The notes below the pieces were generated by a model that worked only from the letters and a program-made list of their open reading frames with translations, made no database searches and had not been told where the DNA came from. This document shows positions 7,086-13,685 of a stretch of 19,584 bases of DNA, in pieces (the first letter of the stretch is position 1; each line of letters starts with the position of its first letter). Origin of the DNA: JANXVY01 sp031365425 (lineage in GTDB: Bacteria > Pseudomonadota > Alphaproteobacteria > Rhizobiales > Hyphomicrobiaceae). The position numbers and the translations under genes are program-made. Where the stretch lies: contig JANLYB010000036.1 in NCBI GenBank assembly GCA_031365425.1, forward strand, positions 1 to 19,584. Direction: 5' to 3'.

Positions 7086-7252
7086 GCTTTGGCGTCACAT
7101 AACCGTTAACAGCGGATAAGTCCAGAATTGACGCGTCGCCAAGGTTAGTCAGCGACGTTTTCGGCATTCCTAGGCTGTTTTCAAACGATGAGGCCTAACT
7201 AGCCCGGCGTGCAATCGAGCCAAACGCCGCAACCCCGGATAAAATGTGCGAC

Positions 7253-7258
7253 TATAAT
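7253..7258 (+). promoter_or_regulatory. Candidate -10 box for the AMP-ligase-like gene
   Basis: A perfect TATAAT lies 28 bases before the ATG at 7287. The expected -35 position (about 7230-7235) is poor, so an activator may be needed, or the match is chance. Confidence 0.35.
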
Positions 7259-7286
7259 GCAAAATGGGTGACGGCAGGTTCAAGCG

Positions 7287-8984
7287 ATGAGTAGTAGCGC
7301 GACAGTTGAGGGTGAAACCGGACGGGGAATGGCCGAAAGTGCACTACCCAGTACAGTACAGCCTATGCGGGTGTTTCTTGATCGGGCCGTAAGCGCGTTC
7401 GGGGAGCGGCCGGCATTGCGGTTCATGGGGCGGGTGACAAGCTACGCGGAATTCAATGCGCGCATTGAAGAGGCTAGCGGGGTGTTGCGCCGGCTTGGAG
7501 CGGGGCCCGGGGTGCGCATCGGGCTCATGCTGCCGAGCAGCCCCGCCGTGGCGGTCTATACGTATGCAGCCTTTGCTACAGGCGCGACTGTGGTCCCGCT
7601 CGACCCAGACGCAACGGACAAGGAACTTTCCGACGTCACGACTGCTGGCCGCGTCAGCGTGCTGGTGACATGTGATCTTGCGGGCGTGCTGGCCAAGGCA
7701 CTGGCGCTCGCCCGGTCAAGCGGGATGACGTGCGTCGTGGTGGTGTCATTTGCGTCGCTACTGCCTATGACTTCGGCGGCCCGGATGAGGCTTTTTTCGC
7801 CGCACATGTTCGCGCGTCCGCCGGTCGAATTTCACTGTCCAATCTACCTTGAGCGAGACCTGTTGCGAGAGAAGACGGCTGAGACTGTTGTGGCGCCTGG
7901 AACAGGGGCAACGCCACGGCAAGCCATGCTGGACGATCCTGCAATCGTTTGTTCCCGCGTCACGGGTGGGGTTAACCGCACGGCACTGCTGACGCAGGCG
8001 CATCTTGCCAACAACCTCGTGCAGATCTGCGACGCCATGCCTGCCCTCAAGCCGGGGCAGGAGCGGATCGTTGCAGCGCTGCCGCTGTGGCATCCGCTGG
8101 CTTTTGCTCTGGCGGTCAATGTCGCGGTGGCTGCAGGCGCGGAGCTGACGATCGTGCAGGAGATTACGGGCAAGGCGCTAGCCGAGGCTATCGGGCGGGC
8201 ACCGCCGACTGTGTTGATGGCGTCCGCGCCGCTACTTGGCGAAATGTTTGCCGATCCGCAGATCGGCGCGCCCCACCTTGCTTCGTTGCGGTTTGGCCTC
8301 GTGGTGGGCGGGAGCGTTTCGGCAGCGTTGCAAAAGGGGATGGCGGCTCTCACGCCCGCGCCGTTGCTCGACACGTATGGGTTGTCGATGGCACCTGCGG
8401 TCATCGGGATCACGCATACCGATGATGCCGGACTTGGAGTTCATACGCGCGCGTTGAGCGGCACACGCATTGTGGTCCGTGATTTCGCCGACCTGTCGCG
8501 AGAGGTTCCGCGCGCGGAGCGGGGCGAACTGTGTGTATCTGGACCTCAGGTCGCGGCACCCCATCAAGTCACACCAAACGACGGCGCCTACATCGGGACG
8601 GACTTGCGCACGGGCGATCTGGGATTGATCGATGCGGAGGGGCGGCTATTCATCGTCGATCGGGTTGAGGATCTTATCGTGGCGGCAGGGTACCTGATCT
8701 ATCCGCGGCGGATCGAGGCAGCGCTGCTCGAACATCCAGACGTGCTCGATGCGGCCGTGATCGGGGTTGGCGACGGCAAACGGGGCAATGCGCCAAAAGC
8801 GTTTATCATCGTCAAGCGCGGGGTTGCGATGACCGAGCGCGATCTGCGGATGTTTCTCTCCAGCCGGATCTCCAAAATCGAAATGCCCGCCGATATCGAT
8901 TTCTGTACTGCGCTGCCACGGACTGCGTTTGGGCTGATCTGCAAGACGCGGTTGCGGGAGGCGGAGGCGGTCAGGCGAGCGTGA
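7287..8984 (+). CDS. Adenylate-forming (ANL) superfamily protein with degenerate motifs
   Basis: 565 residues with the layout of acyl-CoA/acyl-ACP synthetases: N-terminal AMP-ligase domain (about 30-460) and C-terminal lid (about 460-565). The fold is clear from the TGD motif (442-444), then IVDRVEDLIVAAGYLIYPRRIE (about 456-477) with the hinge region and PDVLDAAVIGVGD. Three activity motifs are altered. The P-loop aligns at 223-237 (SRVTGGVNRTALLTQ), with Pro to Asn230 and Lys to Arg231. The A5 YGxTE reads YGLSM (364-368). The A10 GK lysine is Leu550 (AFGLICKT). By family knowledge, loss of the A10 lysine should cripple adenylation. The reading frame is intact, so it may have another role, such as acyl binding or thioester transfer with the neighbouring ACP. 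An alternative ATG is at 7329. Confidence 0.85.
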   Translation: MSSSATVEGETGRGMAESALPSTVQPMRVFLDRAVSAFGERPALRFMGRVTSYAEFNARIEEASGVLRRLGAGPGVRIGLMLPSSPAVAVYTYAAFATGATVVPLDPDATDKELSDVTTAGRVSVLVTCDLAGVLAKALALARSSGMTCVVVVSFASLLPMTSAARMRLFSPHMFARPPVEFHCPIYLERDLLREKTAETVVAPGTGATPRQAMLDDPAIVCSRVTGGVNRTALLTQAHLANNLVQICDAMPALKPGQERIVAALPLWHPLAFALAVNVAVAAGAELTIVQEITGKALAEAIGRAPPTVLMASAPLLGEMFADPQIGAPHLASLRFGLVVGGSVSAALQKGMAALTPAPLLDTYGLSMAPAVIGITHTDDAGLGVHTRALSGTRIVVRDFADLSREVPRAERGELCVSGPQVAAPHQVTPNDGAYIGTDLRTGDLGLIDAEGRLFIVDRVEDLIVAAGYLIYPRRIEAALLEHPDVLDAAVIGVGDGKRGNAPKAFIIVKRGVAMTERDLRMFLSSRISKIEMPADIDFCTALPRTAFGLICKTRLREAEAVRRA

Positions 8985-9010
8985 TGGCGCAATCGGGCTT
9001 GTGCCCTCAA

Positions 9011-9072
9011 CATACCCCCACCCCTAACCCCTCCCCGCAAGGGGGAGGGGAATCTTGCCTTTGCAAGGGGAG
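9011..9072. repeat. GC-rich palindromic intergenic repeat
   Basis: Between convergent gene ends lies a CCCCTCCCC/GGGGAGGGG stem (9028-9036 with 9042-9050, 5-base loop GCAAG). It is flanked by a CCCCCACCCC tract and followed by a small CTTGC/GCAAG hairpin (9054-9067) and an imperfect second copy of GCAAGGGGGAGGGG (from 9037; degenerate copy from 9063). Elements of this form are widespread in spacers of Hyphomicrobiales genomes. It may end transcription of both convergent genes. It contains no coding capacity. Confidence 0.7.
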
Positions 9073-9085
9073 AGGAAAGTCCGAG

Positions 9086-10393
9086 CTACTGCCGGTAGAG
9101 GTCGGCGCGGGTTTGGGGGAGGGGGGATTTGCGTTTGGCGGTTTTGGTGGCGACGGTCTGGAAGATGCGGAGCGTGCCGCGCGAGAAGGCCAGCGATACG
9201 CCGGCGAGATAGGCGACCCAGATGCGGTATTTTTCTTCGCCGACGAGGGCAATCGCTTTTTCTTTTTCGGCGGTCAGGCGTTCGCACCAGAGGCGGCAGG
9301 TCTGGGCATAGTGTTCGCGCCAGGCCTCCACGTCGTGGACTTCAAAGCCTGCGCGCTCCATCGCTGTGATGGAGTGGCCAATGTCGTCCAGTTCGCCGCC
9401 GGGGAAGATGTACTTGGCGATGGCTTTCTGTTCGGGGCGCAGACTGCGACCGAGCATCGACGGCTTGGGGGCACGGCGGGAAATGGCGTGGTTGAGGAAA
9501 ACGCCGTCTTCGTTCAGGAGGCTGCGGACCTTTTGCATGTAGGCCGGGATATTTTTCAGGCCGATGTGTTCGTACATGCCGATGGAGGAGATCTTGTCGA
9601 AATGACCTTCGACCTTGGAATAGTCGGTGAACTGGAATGATACTTTGTCGGCGAGGCCGAGACGCTTGACCTTGTCGCGGGCGAAATCGAGTTGCTCTTC
9701 GGAGAGGGTGATGCCGACGGCGGTGACGCCGTACTTGCGGGCGGCGTGGCAGACGAGGCCACCCCAGCCGCTCCCGATGTCGAGCAGGCGATCGCCGGGC
9801 CTTAAGCGCAACTTGCGGCAGATCATGTCGAGCTTGTCGCGTTGGGCGGCGGCGATGCCGTTTTCCCAGTCTGTGAAATAGGCGCACGAGTAGACCATCT
9901 CGGGGTCGAGGAAGAGGGCGTAGAACTCGTTCGACAGGTCGTAGTGGAAGCGGATGTAGGCTTCGTTGTTGCGCGTGGATTTCTTGCGGCCGAGGATGTC
10001 GCCGGCAAAGCCGTGGCCGCCGGAGCTGTGACCTGCGGTGGCAAACAGGAACGGACTCAGCTGCCGGACCAATTGCAATCGGTTGAGGTCTTTAGCGCGT
10101 ATGGAGCGGCCACCACGATTGAGCTGTTCGCCAAAGTCGATCAGGGTGCCGCCGGTGAAGTCGATGTCCTTGTCGACGTAATGACGGATCATATTGTCGA
10201 GCGTGGGCCAGCGCAGGATCGCGCCGATCACGCCGGGATTGGAGATGTGGATCTCAAAGGGGCCGGTCACGTGTGTGCCGAGGGGAACGGACGTGCCGTC
10301 CCAGAGCTTCACGGACGCATTCAGATCGAACATGCGGGCCGCTTCGCCGATGATTTGTTTGGCGGCCTCGATTTGCCGGTCAGCCTTGGTCAT
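9086..10393 (-). CDS. cfa: Cyclopropane-fatty-acyl-phospholipid synthase
   Basis: 435 residues, cytoplasmic, acting at the inner membrane surface. It transfers a methylene from S-adenosylmethionine to the double bond of phospholipid acyl chains. The N-terminal lipid-binding domain (about 1-140) is followed by the methyltransferase domain. Family marks are YSCAYF (168-173, Cys170), SAM motif I LDIGSGWGG (204-212), Glu275 in GMYEHIG and His302 in FLNHAIS, matching the bicarbonate-binding residues Cys139, Glu239 and His266 of the E. coli enzyme. The gene begins 33 bases after the sulfide dehydrogenase gene on the same strand and could be cotranscribed with it. No strong ribosome binding site is seen. 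A paralogous mycolate-type or methyl-branching methyltransferase is the alternative. Confidence 0.93.
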   Translation of the reverse strand: MTKADRQIEAAKQIIGEAARMFDLNASVKLWDGTSVPLGTHVTGPFEIHISNPGVIGAILRWPTLDNMIRHYVDKDIDFTGGTLIDFGEQLNRGGRSIRAKDLNRLQLVRQLSPFLFATAGHSSGGHGFAGDILGRKKSTRNNEAYIRFHYDLSNEFYALFLDPEMVYSCAYFTDWENGIAAAQRDKLDMICRKLRLRPGDRLLDIGSGWGGLVCHAARKYGVTAVGITLSEEQLDFARDKVKRLGLADKVSFQFTDYSKVEGHFDKISSIGMYEHIGLKNIPAYMQKVRSLLNEDGVFLNHAISRRAPKPSMLGRSLRPEQKAIAKYIFPGGELDDIGHSITAMERAGFEVHDVEAWREHYAQTCRLWCERLTAEKEKAIALVGEEKYRIWVAYLAGVSLAFSRGTLRIFQTVATKTAKRKSPLPQTRADLYRQ

Positions 10394-10426
10394 GTGTCGT
10401 TCGTCTCTGTTGTTGCGGACGTGTTT

Positions 10427-11788
10427 TTAGCGGCGGCGGCGTTTGCGCGGACGATCTTGGGCTGGTTCTGGCTCGTCCACAGTCTGGGCTGGGCGGGGGT
10501 AGATCTGCTTGGTCAAGCTATCATACCACGCCGCGCTCTCCTGATAGTTCTGGCGGCGCAGTGCTGCGGATTCGCTGGTCTTGGAAACGAATGGCTCGCT
10601 AGCGATCAAGCCGGATTTGCCGTCTTTGGTGCCAGGGGCGTAGGTCGCGCCAATCTTGGCGGAGTTGTCGGGGCCGACCATGGACCAGCAGGTATTGTAG
10701 TAGCTTGGCGGCACTCGCGGTTTTCCGGCGACATCGGCGAGGATATCGGCGGCGACGACGAGGCCCTGACTGTTGGCGGAGAAGGCCGACTTGGGCATGT
10801 CGTTGGCGATGGCGGCATCGCCGAGGACGTAGACGTCTTCGACCTTGGCTGACTTGAAGCTGTCGAGCTTGACCGGGCACCAATCGCCGTCGGCGCAGCC
10901 TGCCGCGGCTGCGATATCGCCAGCCCGCTGCGGCGGGATAATGTTGGCGACATCGGCTTTGATCCTGCGGCCCGATTTGGTGACGACGTTACGGGTATCG
11001 GTATCGACGAGGACAACGGCATTGTCGTCGATCTCGTCGGTCAGCACGAGTTCGATCTGGCCTTTATAGAGCGTCGCAAAAGCTTCTTCGAAAATGGCCT
11101 GCTTGGTGAAGCTGCGCTTGGCGTCGAGCAGGATGATCTTCGATTTGGGCTTATGGGTTTTCAGGTAATGCGCGATCATGCAGGCGCGCTCGTAGGGAGC
11201 CGGCGGGCAGCGATAGGGCAGCGCCGGGGCTGCGATAACGACTGTGCCGCCGTTGTTCATGGCCGCGAGCTGACGCTTTAAGAGCTGGGTCTGGGGGCCT
11301 GCAAGCCAAGCGTGCGGCATGATTTCGGCGGCGTCTTTCGAATAGCCTTCAATGGCGTCGTATTTTAGCGCAATGCCAGGGGAGAGAACCAAGCGGTCAT
11401 AAGGTTGGGCGCGACCTCGGGCAAACTTGACCTCCTTTTTGGCGGTGTCGATCTCGGTAACGGTTTCGGTGAGGACGCGGATACCGAGCGCCTTTAAACC
11501 GTCGAAACCGTGGACCAGGGAGGGGAAGGTGCGAAAGCCGCCGAGGTAGAGGTTTGAGTAAAAGCAGGTCGTGTGAACCGGCCGCTGGTCGATCAGAGTG
11601 ATCTGGAGATCGGGGGCTGCCTGTTTGAGTTGTACGGCGACGGTTGCGCCGCCGGGGCCGCCGCCGACGATGACAATGCGGGCACCCGGTTCGGCAGATG
11701 CAATCGAAGGCATCGACACAGTACCGGCACCGGACATGCCTGCGGCGACGGCTAGTTTGCCGAAGGTGCGACGGGTGATTTGCGTCAT
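10427..11788 (-). CDS. fccB: Flavocytochrome c sulfide dehydrogenase flavoprotein subunit (FccB/SoxF)
   Basis: 453 residues. Periplasmic FAD subunit that oxidises sulfide and normally passes electrons to a c-type cytochrome subunit. A Tat signal (TRRTFGKLAVAAG, residues 5-17) ends near ASA-E33. The FAD-binding fold begins IVIVGGGPGGA (38-48). Key cysteines are kept: Cys75 in HTTCFYSN (flavin attachment; about 43 in the mature protein, as Cys42 of the Allochromatium enzyme), and Cys194 (YRCPPAPYERA) with Cys367 (YYNTCWS) as the redox disulfide. The C-terminal FCSD domain is complete, with an odd Arg-rich tail. I chose ATG 11788 because it starts the Tat signal; the longer frame runs back through soxS. 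No heme subunit gene is adjacent. Confidence 0.93.
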   Translation of the reverse strand: MTQITRRTFGKLAVAAGMSGAGTVSMPSIASAEPGARIVIVGGGPGGATVAVQLKQAAPDLQITLIDQRPVHTTCFYSNLYLGGFRTFPSLVHGFDGLKALGIRVLTETVTEIDTAKKEVKFARGRAQPYDRLVLSPGIALKYDAIEGYSKDAAEIMPHAWLAGPQTQLLKRQLAAMNNGGTVVIAAPALPYRCPPAPYERACMIAHYLKTHKPKSKIILLDAKRSFTKQAIFEEAFATLYKGQIELVLTDEIDDNAVVLVDTDTRNVVTKSGRRIKADVANIIPPQRAGDIAAAAGCADGDWCPVKLDSFKSAKVEDVYVLGDAAIANDMPKSAFSANSQGLVVAADILADVAGKPRVPPSYYNTCWSMVGPDNSAKIGATYAPGTKDGKSGLIASEPFVSKTSESAALRRQNYQESAAWYDSLTKQIYPRPAQTVDEPEPAQDRPRKRRRR

Positions 11789-11846
11789 GAGTGGTAGTCC
11801 CAGTGGAAATGGGTCCGATGGAAGAACGGACGAAATGGTGGACGGC

Positions 11847-12272
11847 TCAGGTTCGCGTGCCGGACGCTGCAGGCGATAGCCCGGGCGCGAAACCAGCGGA
11901 CGCCAGCAAGGTATCGAGTTCGGAGTAGAAATATTCGCGGCCGGGATAGCCGGTGATGCGGCCCAGCTCTTCGCTGCGGCGGACCAGGATGAAGGTTGGC
12001 GTGTAGACGACGGGATTGAAGCCCGACAGCTCACGGCTCTTGCGGCGCACTTTGACCAGCGGGGCGAAACGGCCCTCTGCCGACCGCGCATAGCCGCCTC
12101 CGATCTCGGCCTCCCACTTGCGGCAATAAACGCAGCCGGGCTCGTCGACCATGATCAATCCCAGGCCACCGCTGCCGGCTGCTTCGCAAGGAACGGCCGC
12201 CACCGCTGCCAATCCGGTCAAAAACGTGCGGCGGGCGAGGATGGCTCGCGAAAGGTTGTTTGCGCTTAGCAT
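11847..12272 (-). CDS. soxS: SoxS-like periplasmic thioredoxin
   Basis: 141 residues: an exported N-terminus (LARRTFLTGLAAVAAVPCEAA, Tat-like), then a thioredoxin fold with active site C47-V-Y-C50 in EPGCVYCRKWEAEIG, and cis-proline region VVYTPTFILV. The surrounding pattern (AEGRFAPL, ELGRITGYPGREYFY) matches SoxS of Paracoccus, a thioredoxin that keeps the SoxY cysteine reduced and so reactivates SoxYZ. The ATG at 12272 is preferred over upstream in-frame ATG 12413, since the latter lies inside the divergent soxY gene and gives a non-signal N-terminus. It precedes the sulfide dehydrogenase gene by 58 bases, probably one operon, and is divergent from soxY. Confidence 0.85.
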   Translation of the reverse strand: MLSANNLSRAILARRTFLTGLAAVAAVPCEAAGSGGLGLIMVDEPGCVYCRKWEAEIGGGYARSAEGRFAPLVKVRRKSRELSGFNPVVYTPTFILVRRSEELGRITGYPGREYFYSELDTLLASAGFAPGLSPAASGTRT

Positions 12273-12401
12273 CAATCGGGCGGCCTTTTGTTGCTTCGAT
12301 AGATCGGTAGCGGAAAGCTGATACCGCGCGGTGACGCCCAGCGCTATAAGCTTGTATATTAAGTTCCTGTTCGAACCAATTTCCCAAGCGGGGTAGCGCG
12401 A
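12273..12401. promoter_or_regulatory. Divergent soxS / soxY control region
   Basis: 129 bases serving both directions. Two symmetric elements are visible: the palindrome ACCGCGCGGT (12323-12332) and TATAAGCTTGTATA (12345-12358), a TATA-N6-TATA element overlapping an AT-rich patch. In Paracoccus a repressor, SoxR, acts at sox promoters; an equivalent site here is inference. No regulator gene lies in the window. Confidence 0.45.
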
Positions 12402-12890
12402 ATGACACGGCATCGACGATTTTTGTGGATTGAGCCGTCACGGCGTGAGGTGCTGGCTGGACTGGCAGGCGCTGGTGCATGCCTTGCGGTTCGGCCCGGC
12501 ACTGCCTTGGGCGAGGAAGACGTCACGGCAAAGTTCAAGGCGGCCTATGCCACGCTGTTGGGCGACCGCAAAGCGCCGGAAGACGGGGTTAAGCTGACGC
12601 TTCCCGAAATTGCCGAGAACGGGAATATGGTGCCGTTTTCGGTGTACGTCGAAAGCCCGATGACTGACGACGATCACGTCAAGACCGTCACGATTTTTTC
12701 AACCGGTAATCCACAACCGGTGATCGGTACGTTTCATTTTTCGCCGGCGTCGGGCCGGGCGCTGGTGAGCGGGCGGTTGCGGCTCGCACGGACGCAAGAC
12801 CTCGTTGTGATTGCCGAGATGAAATCGGGGGCGCTGGTCTCCGGCCGCGGCAACGTCAAGGTGACCATCGGTGGCTGCGGGGCCGGGTAG
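12402..12890 (+). CDS. soxY: SoxY sulfur carrier subunit
   Basis: 162 residues, periplasmic, working as a SoxYZ heterodimer that carries sulfur intermediates covalently on a C-terminal cysteine. A Tat signal is visible (PSRREVLAGLAGAGACL, residues 12-28). The swinging-arm end reads VTIGGCGAG with Cys159; the usual end is GGCGG, so here the arm is one residue longer after the glycine and contains Ala. The core has the expected NMVPFSVYVESPM and TGNPQPVIGTFHF blocks. A purine-rich GCGGGG precedes the ATG. soxZ follows after 23 bases. The protein would be exported folded, probably with SoxZ, which has no signal of its own. Confidence 0.94.
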   Translation: MTRHRRFLWIEPSRREVLAGLAGAGACLAVRPGTALGEEDVTAKFKAAYATLLGDRKAPEDGVKLTLPEIAENGNMVPFSVYVESPMTDDDHVKTVTIFSTGNPQPVIGTFHFSPASGRALVSGRLRLARTQDLVVIAEMKSGALVSGRGNVKVTIGGCGAG

Positions 12891-12913
12891 CTTAAGGGCA
12901 GGTTAGGGACGGC

Positions 12914-13237
12914 ATGGAAAAACCACGGATCAAATTACCGGAAACGGCCAAGACCGGCGACATCATCGACGTCAGGGCTGTCGTCACGGACGCGATGGAA
13001 ACAGGAAACCGCAAGGACGCTAACGGGCAGCCGATCCCGCGCAAGATCGTCAACAGCTTTGTTGCGACGTTTGAGGGGAAAGACGTGTTCCGCGCCGAGT
13101 TTGGGCCGGGGATTTCCGCCAACCCGTTCATTCTGTTTTCCATGCGGGTGCCTGGGCCGGGCACATTTGAATTTACGTGGGTCGATGATGACGGCAAGCG
13201 ATTGAGCGAAACGATTGCGTTGAATGTCGTCGGTTAG
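12914..13237 (+). CDS. soxZ: SoxZ, partner of SoxY
   Basis: 107 residues without signal peptide; it pairs with SoxY and is co-exported by the Tat route. The block METGNRKDANGQPIPRKIVN (about 29-48) is the SoxZ hallmark, followed by FVATFEGKDVFRAEFGPGISANPF and the C-terminal immunoglobulin-like strands ending in GTFEFTWVDDDGKR. AGGGACGG lies a few bases before the ATG. Forms an operon with soxY. soxXA, soxB and soxCD are not in the window, so any complete Sox system would need genes elsewhere. Confidence 0.95.
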   Translation: MEKPRIKLPETAKTGDIIDVRAVVTDAMETGNRKDANGQPIPRKIVNSFVATFEGKDVFRAEFGPGISANPFILFSMRVPGPGTFEFTWVDDDGKRLSETIALNVVG

Positions 13238-13415
13238 ATCAAAGGAGCCTTTGGCGACAAGCTCGCCGACGGATCGCAGGCGATTGGGGTACCGTGACGA
13301 GCGCTGCAGTGCGCACGGGATGACAAGCGAGGCCAGGGGAGGGGCTTGTTTCGGCGTCACGAAACCGTTACCGGTGGTGGGCTGATTTCACACGCTCGCG
13401 GAGACGGAAACCCAC
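13238..13415. other. Spacer between soxZ and the CDGSH gene
   Basis: 178 bases with no gene I can support. A small hairpin (GGCGA 13253-13257 with TCGCC 13263-13267) follows soxZ but lacks a T-run. A promoter for the CDGSH-liv genes would be expected here; none is obvious. Confidence 0.45.
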
Positions 13416-13658
13416 ATGGCCGAAGAACCGATTGTTGCGCAAAAAGGCCCTTATCAGGTCGACCTCGTCGAGGGGAAGGCCTATTTTTATTGCGCGTGCG
13501 GGCGTTCACAAAAGCAGCCGTTCTGCGATGGCACGCACAAGGGCACGGGCCTAGAACCGGTCCGGTTCGTCGCCGAACGCTCGGGTACCTTCAACCTATG
13601 CGGATGCAAGACGACCGACGATGCACCGTTCTGCGACGGCTCTCATAACGTCCTTTGA
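13416..13658 (+). CDS. Double CDGSH iron-sulfur protein
   Basis: 80 residues with two CDGSH (mitoNEET-like) motifs, each expected to hold a [2Fe-2S] cluster by three Cys and one His. The first is CACGRSQKQPFCDGTH (Cys26, Cys28, Cys37, His41) and the second CGCKTTDDAPFCDGSH (Cys62, Cys64, Cys73, His77). Both ligand sets are complete. There is no signal peptide, so it is cytoplasmic. Proteins of this twin-motif kind are probable electron-transfer or redox-sensing proteins; the partner is unknown. It starts 178 bases after soxZ and ends 27 bases before livH, all in the same direction, so it could belong to either unit. Confidence 0.92.
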   Translation: MAEEPIVAQKGPYQVDLVEGKAYFYCACGRSQKQPFCDGTHKGTGLEPVRFVAERSGTFNLCGCKTTDDAPFCDGSHNVL

Positions 13659-13685
13659 CGGGCTGTCTCTAACCGCGAGGCGTCC

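Larger units (their letters stand above)
7004..7286. promoter_or_regulatory. Divergent promoter region between ACP and AMP-ligase-like genes
   Basis: A 283-base non-coding spacer that drives genes on both strands. It is less GC-rich than its surroundings near 7040-7130. Individual promoter candidates are listed separately. I see no clear operator palindrome. Confidence 0.6.

Noticed and set aside
7128..7160. TTGACG near 7128 as a plus-strand -35 box
   Set aside because: No acceptable -10 lies 16-18 bases downstream; the TATAAT at 7253 is nearer to the gene.
9028..9050. CRISPR-like repeat
   Set aside because: Only one full hairpin plus a degenerate half-copy and no spacers of regular length.
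9842..10852. 336-codon plus-strand open frame
   Set aside because: Antisense across the end of the sulfide dehydrogenase gene and the start of the cyclopropane synthase gene, no family features.
11789..12091. N-terminal extension of the sulfide dehydrogenase frame
   Set aside because: It overlaps soxS out of frame and reads as Arg/Ser-rich noise; the Tat signal begins at 11788.
12273..12413. Longer start for the SoxS-like protein
   Set aside because: The extra 47 residues overlap the divergent soxY start and would place the signal peptide internally.
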